Shown piece after piece: positions 60,415 to 64,000 of a stretch of 64,000 nt of DNA. The position numbers were made by a program, and so were the translations under genes. Every line of letters starts with the position of its first letter. The first letter of the stretch is position 1. Origin of the DNA: Macquaria australasica. Taxonomy: Eukaryota; Chordata; Actinopteri; Centrarchiformes; Percichthyidae. The stretch is from contig SEMN01000063.1 of NCBI GenBank assembly GCA_005408345.1, positions 930,001 through 994,000 on the forward strand, read 5' to 3'. The notes beneath the pieces are model-generated. The model was not told the DNA's origin. It was given only the letters and a program-made list of their open reading frames with translations, and ran no database searches.

Positions 60415-63400
60415 TACAGGAAAATTACCCCTCAGACGCTCTTACTGTTAAAAATCACCTGTGATTTTCAGGGGATTCCTGGGATTATTTTCTGACAAAC
60501 TATTATAATTTGTTCTTCTTTTCTTGCATCCACCTTTTCTCAACCTGACTCATCTTCCACCATTTTAGTGACTGATATACTGCCTTTCCCACAATGCCTT
60601 TCAACATGCTGCATGTGTAGTTAGATGATAGCAATAACATTATTATCAACAGAGCAAGTTACACCTTTACAATTACAACATATCCCCTGACTGTGTTGCA
60701 TTCTGGGTTATTGAGGCTATCTGGCCATTGAGGAATCAATACCCTGAATGTTTTGCACAAGATTATTTCTTGTTTGACTGTTTAACATTAGCTCCAAATT
60801 GTGTTTCCATACAGGCACCCTGATTTATATTTGAGTAAAATTGAAGCATAGCATTAGTTCAGGCAGAGCCCTACAGTTGCGCTTGCATCAGCTGCTTCAT
60901 AATCACTGGCTCTTCCACCAGATATTTGGCTACCAGCTGACTCGTGACATCCAATCATATTCATGCAGGTGTCCAGTGCAGCTATTACAACCTGACACTT
61001 CTCACTATCACTGTGCTGATACGCTCCAACACTGTTTGCTGCCTGAGCTCTCTCCACCCCCCCGACCTCCTCCTTATGTGCTTTGGGTTTTTGATTTTGT
61101 TGATTTAACTGAGATTTAATGTTCATGTATGTGTTTATTGATTAGTTCTCCAGCAGTGCAGAGCTCCCTCAAAGAGCAGCGCCTTTTTCGACAAAACTGT
61201 ATAACCATTTGCTATAAATAGTCAATTCAGCACAAGCGTCTTTGACTGAACTCCTTTACAGCTGGAAATATTTCAGTGTGGTGGCATGTTGTCTACATTT
61301 AGCCATATGTTTTTGTTAATAAGACAAGAAATAGAACTAAGCAACAAATGGACACAGAACTGCAAGTTATATTACCTGTGGCCTGTGTCACATTATGTGT
61401 TCTTGTGGACCTAAGTTTCGTTTAATAATTGTCCTTTATTTTTCTCTGCACAAAAATGAATCCAGCAGCTTGACTAAAGAAGTTTGGATAAGATGTCTGG
61501 AATTGCTGAGTATAACCTGATCTATTTAGTGGTTAGTGGTTCTCAAGCTGCAACACTGGCTAATTCACATTATATTTATAGATTTACATTTCTTCCCCTT
61601 TTTTGGCAAGTTACCTGGTAGGCCTGGTTACCTATTATTTGCTTCTCATAGAAAAGGTAAAGACGGTGAACTATTCGTCTTGTGAAATCACATCTTGTGT
61701 ACATGTGCTGAGGCTATGGCTATTACAGGAAATTGCAAAGCATCAACAAAAACCCGACCACCCATAATTTAAATGCAAAAAAGATTTTTCCCCCCTACAG
61801 CTGTGACATTTGCAACAATACATATACACTATGTGTACAGTTTTAAAATTGGTTATTTTATTGCTTATTTCATGCTACACATGCTTGGTCACACACGATG
61901 CTATTTGAACACTCACATGAGGGTGTAAAGTTCATTCCAGCAAGCAAACATGCATGTGGGCACACAGAGACCACACCCAAAGGTACACACACATTCATAG
62001 TCTACACAGTCTTAGACCCACACACGCTTAATAGACACGTGTATGCATACATGCTACATGCTCTACAAATCATAGACATGGAAATACACAAAGAATCACA
62101 CAGACACACTGCTGCCAAAAGGAGTAATGGTGTAACTCTGGCAACAAAATGGCTTTTCATTTACACCCTGCAGAAGGATCGCACATGCTGTACTCAGTTC
62201 CCAGACTAACAGGGCTTTCACCATTGTGCATAATGTTCCCTGCTGGGCCAGAACTGCAGTTTTGGTGTTTTTCTTTTTGTCACGTGAATGCAAAGTTTGC
62301 ATTGAGTTTCATTTGTTAAGTGAGTTATGAGTTTATTTTGTCCTCTCGTTCTAAACAAAAGACTTTGCACAAATTCATGTTTTCTGTCTGATATTGTGAC
62401 AAAGCATTTATTTCAGCAACAAGCATTTTGCTTGGATACAGATGACAAAGCTCCCCTGCCGGCTTTACTCCCACATGTACCTCCAACACATAATTCCCAG
62501 AACTGCAGAAAAGTCTAACAGGTGCAACCTTGGTGATTATCAAGCCTCCTTTTGCTGTACAAGTACATGGCCCTGTATCCATAGTAGAGAAAAAATGTTG
62601 CGGTGGTGTAGGACCTGTGAAATCCATTCAACACCTTAGTTTAAAGTTCACAGATACACAGCTGTTAAAAAAGAAACCAGTATTTCCATTCCTCCAGAAA
62701 ACCATTTTAATGAGAGCATGTTATTTTTGTGAGAAAAACTAACTGCTGTAGGTGGTTGCAGCACTGAGCAGGGCCAGTGGGGGGTAAACCCACCTAAACT
62801 CAGTTTACTTATGTTTTTATCTGAGGTATACACTTACTGCAGATCCTGGATTCTACCACGGGAGAAGACATGTTTATTTTGAGGCTTGATTTATTCTCCA
62901 GGAGGCACAAGATGTCATCACTTCCACAGATCTAATGCCCTCATTTTGATTAATTTAAGTCAACATGAAACAGTCTGCCTCCTTGTTTTGGTTGATTTGT
63001 ACATTTCTTTCGTTGTTTTGCAAGTATAATTTAATAATTTCTGCAAACAAACGAACACTGAATATGCTCATAAATCAACAAAGCATGCTCTTGAATTAGA
63101 GCCATCAGCAAGTGTCAAGCTGATTTTACTCTTGTGATAATTTGTTGAATTTACTTGATTGTGTTTGTTAATACACCCTGACATTTTAGCTGAAAAAGAG
63201 ATGATTAGTTGAATGATGAACTTGAATGATTAAAATTCTAATTTAAAAAAATAGGAAATGATTTCTCAAGGCTTTACCTGCCAGCCAAGGTGTTTGTCGA
63301 AGCAAGTAACAACTCGCAAAGCTATCGAGAGCTAGAGGGCTCTACCATTATCAGTGTGCACTGTGGCCAGATTTAATATAGATGCAGTCTGAAAGCAACT

Positions 63401-63813
63401 CCCAGAAATATGTTCACCTTTTATACCCCTATGCAACTCAAGTGCACATTTTATATTATGAATGAAGTGGAAACCAGTGCACACAACATGCAAAACAAGA
63501 CAGCCATTGTACTTTTAACTCACCTTCTAAATCATTTTGACAAATACTAATAGCCGATATTATAGTAAGAAGTAATGCTGGATTCAGATTACACAATATC
63601 AGTCTGATGATGGCCCCGCCTGACAGACATGGGTGCTTCTTTTATCCTGTGTAGTTTGTCATGACGCAGCCTCGCAACATCCTGACAATAACACTAGAGT
63701 TTTATTTACAACGTGTTCTTTGATGTTGACCAATAGGAGCACAGAACAAACATACAACTGTTAACATGGCAAAGAAAAAGAGGAAGGATCTTGTTGGAGC
63801 TGTCAGGTGGAAC
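60415..63813. other. Non-coding DNA, no exon recognised
   Basis: CA-rich patch at 61950-62110. The segment 63580-63780 has the flavour of a fish repeat (GGATTCAGATTACACAATATC), but its ends are not visible. No gene supported. Confidence 0.45.
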
Positions 63814-64000
63814 CATGGATGTATAATAAGACCTGGATAGAGCGCCGCCGCTCAGCCTTGCTTCCAATTTTGCCCAGTGGCCACTCGCAGTATGTCAGCG
63901 AAAAATTCCCTTGCGTCCCAAAAAGCATTTTTCCCATTTAAAAAGACAGACGTGTTTAAAACTGTTGACAGGACACCTCGAACTGCAAACAAGGTCGATT
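63814..64000. mobile_element. hAT-like miniature element, copy 2 (cut by window end)
   Basis: Begins CATGGATGTATAATAAG and continues through CGCCGCTCAGCCTTGCTTCC and GACAGGACACCTCGAACTGC in the same order as 6121-6320. The right half lies beyond the window. Confidence 0.75.

Noticed and set aside
1..64000. CRISPR array, prophage, operon or toxin-antitoxin system
   Set aside because: The sequence is vertebrate in character. No regularly spaced direct repeats with unique spacers and no bacterial-type gene arrangement were seen.

Overview
The window looks like vertebrate nuclear DNA from a ray-finned fish, probably a spiny-rayed teleost. The support is its AT-rich non-coding character, a near-complete fish-type non-LTR retrotransposon, tRNA-derived SINE copies, many short terminal-inverted-repeat elements that resemble repeats common in teleost genomes, and CA/TG microsatellites. 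There are no operons, bacterial genes or CRISPR arrays. Nearly all short open reading frames look like chance. The species cannot be named from the sequence alone.

Layout. 1-10 kb: a 430-bp inverted-repeat element at the left edge, unique AT-rich DNA, a palindromic RFX-like site (5334), and a 480-bp hAT-like miniature element (6121-6603) whose sister copy runs off the right edge (63814). 10.5-11.5 kb: a tRNA-derived SINE abuts a deleted LINE fragment, and the two share a 3'-tail motif. 14-19 kb: two copies of an old dispersed repeat and a degenerate minisatellite. 23.6 and 34.1 kb: two related copies of a roughly 110-bp non-repetitive-looking segment, 10.5 kb apart in the same orientation, which is a candidate duplicated regulatory element. 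25.37-28.96 kb: the main protein-coding content, an antisense CR1/L2/Rex1-type LINE with endonuclease and reverse transcriptase, broken by one frameshift. 29.9-30.75 kb: a nested transposon. 40.65-41.28 kb: a CpG-richer block ending in a short open segment that encodes a hydrophobic N-terminus and stops at a strong splice donor, a likely first coding exon of a secreted or cell-surface protein on the + strand. 41.3-64 kb: if that exon is real, this is first-intron sequence more than 22 kb long, holding hAT-like and other inverted-repeat elements, a second nested insertion (56.03-56.74 kb), a perfect 11-bp inverted repeat with SOX/TCF-like half sites (53148-53173), and simple repeats.

The likely biology is the promoter, first exon and start of a long first intron of one vertebrate gene, with upstream intergenic DNA that may carry distal regulatory elements and has been colonised by several transposon generations. 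I see no self-contained new gene system. The most useful leads are the candidate first exon, the duplicated conserved-looking segment, the SOX/TCF-like inverted repeat, and the nested elements that allow relative dating of transposon families. All similarity statements are by eye; no alignment or database search was run.
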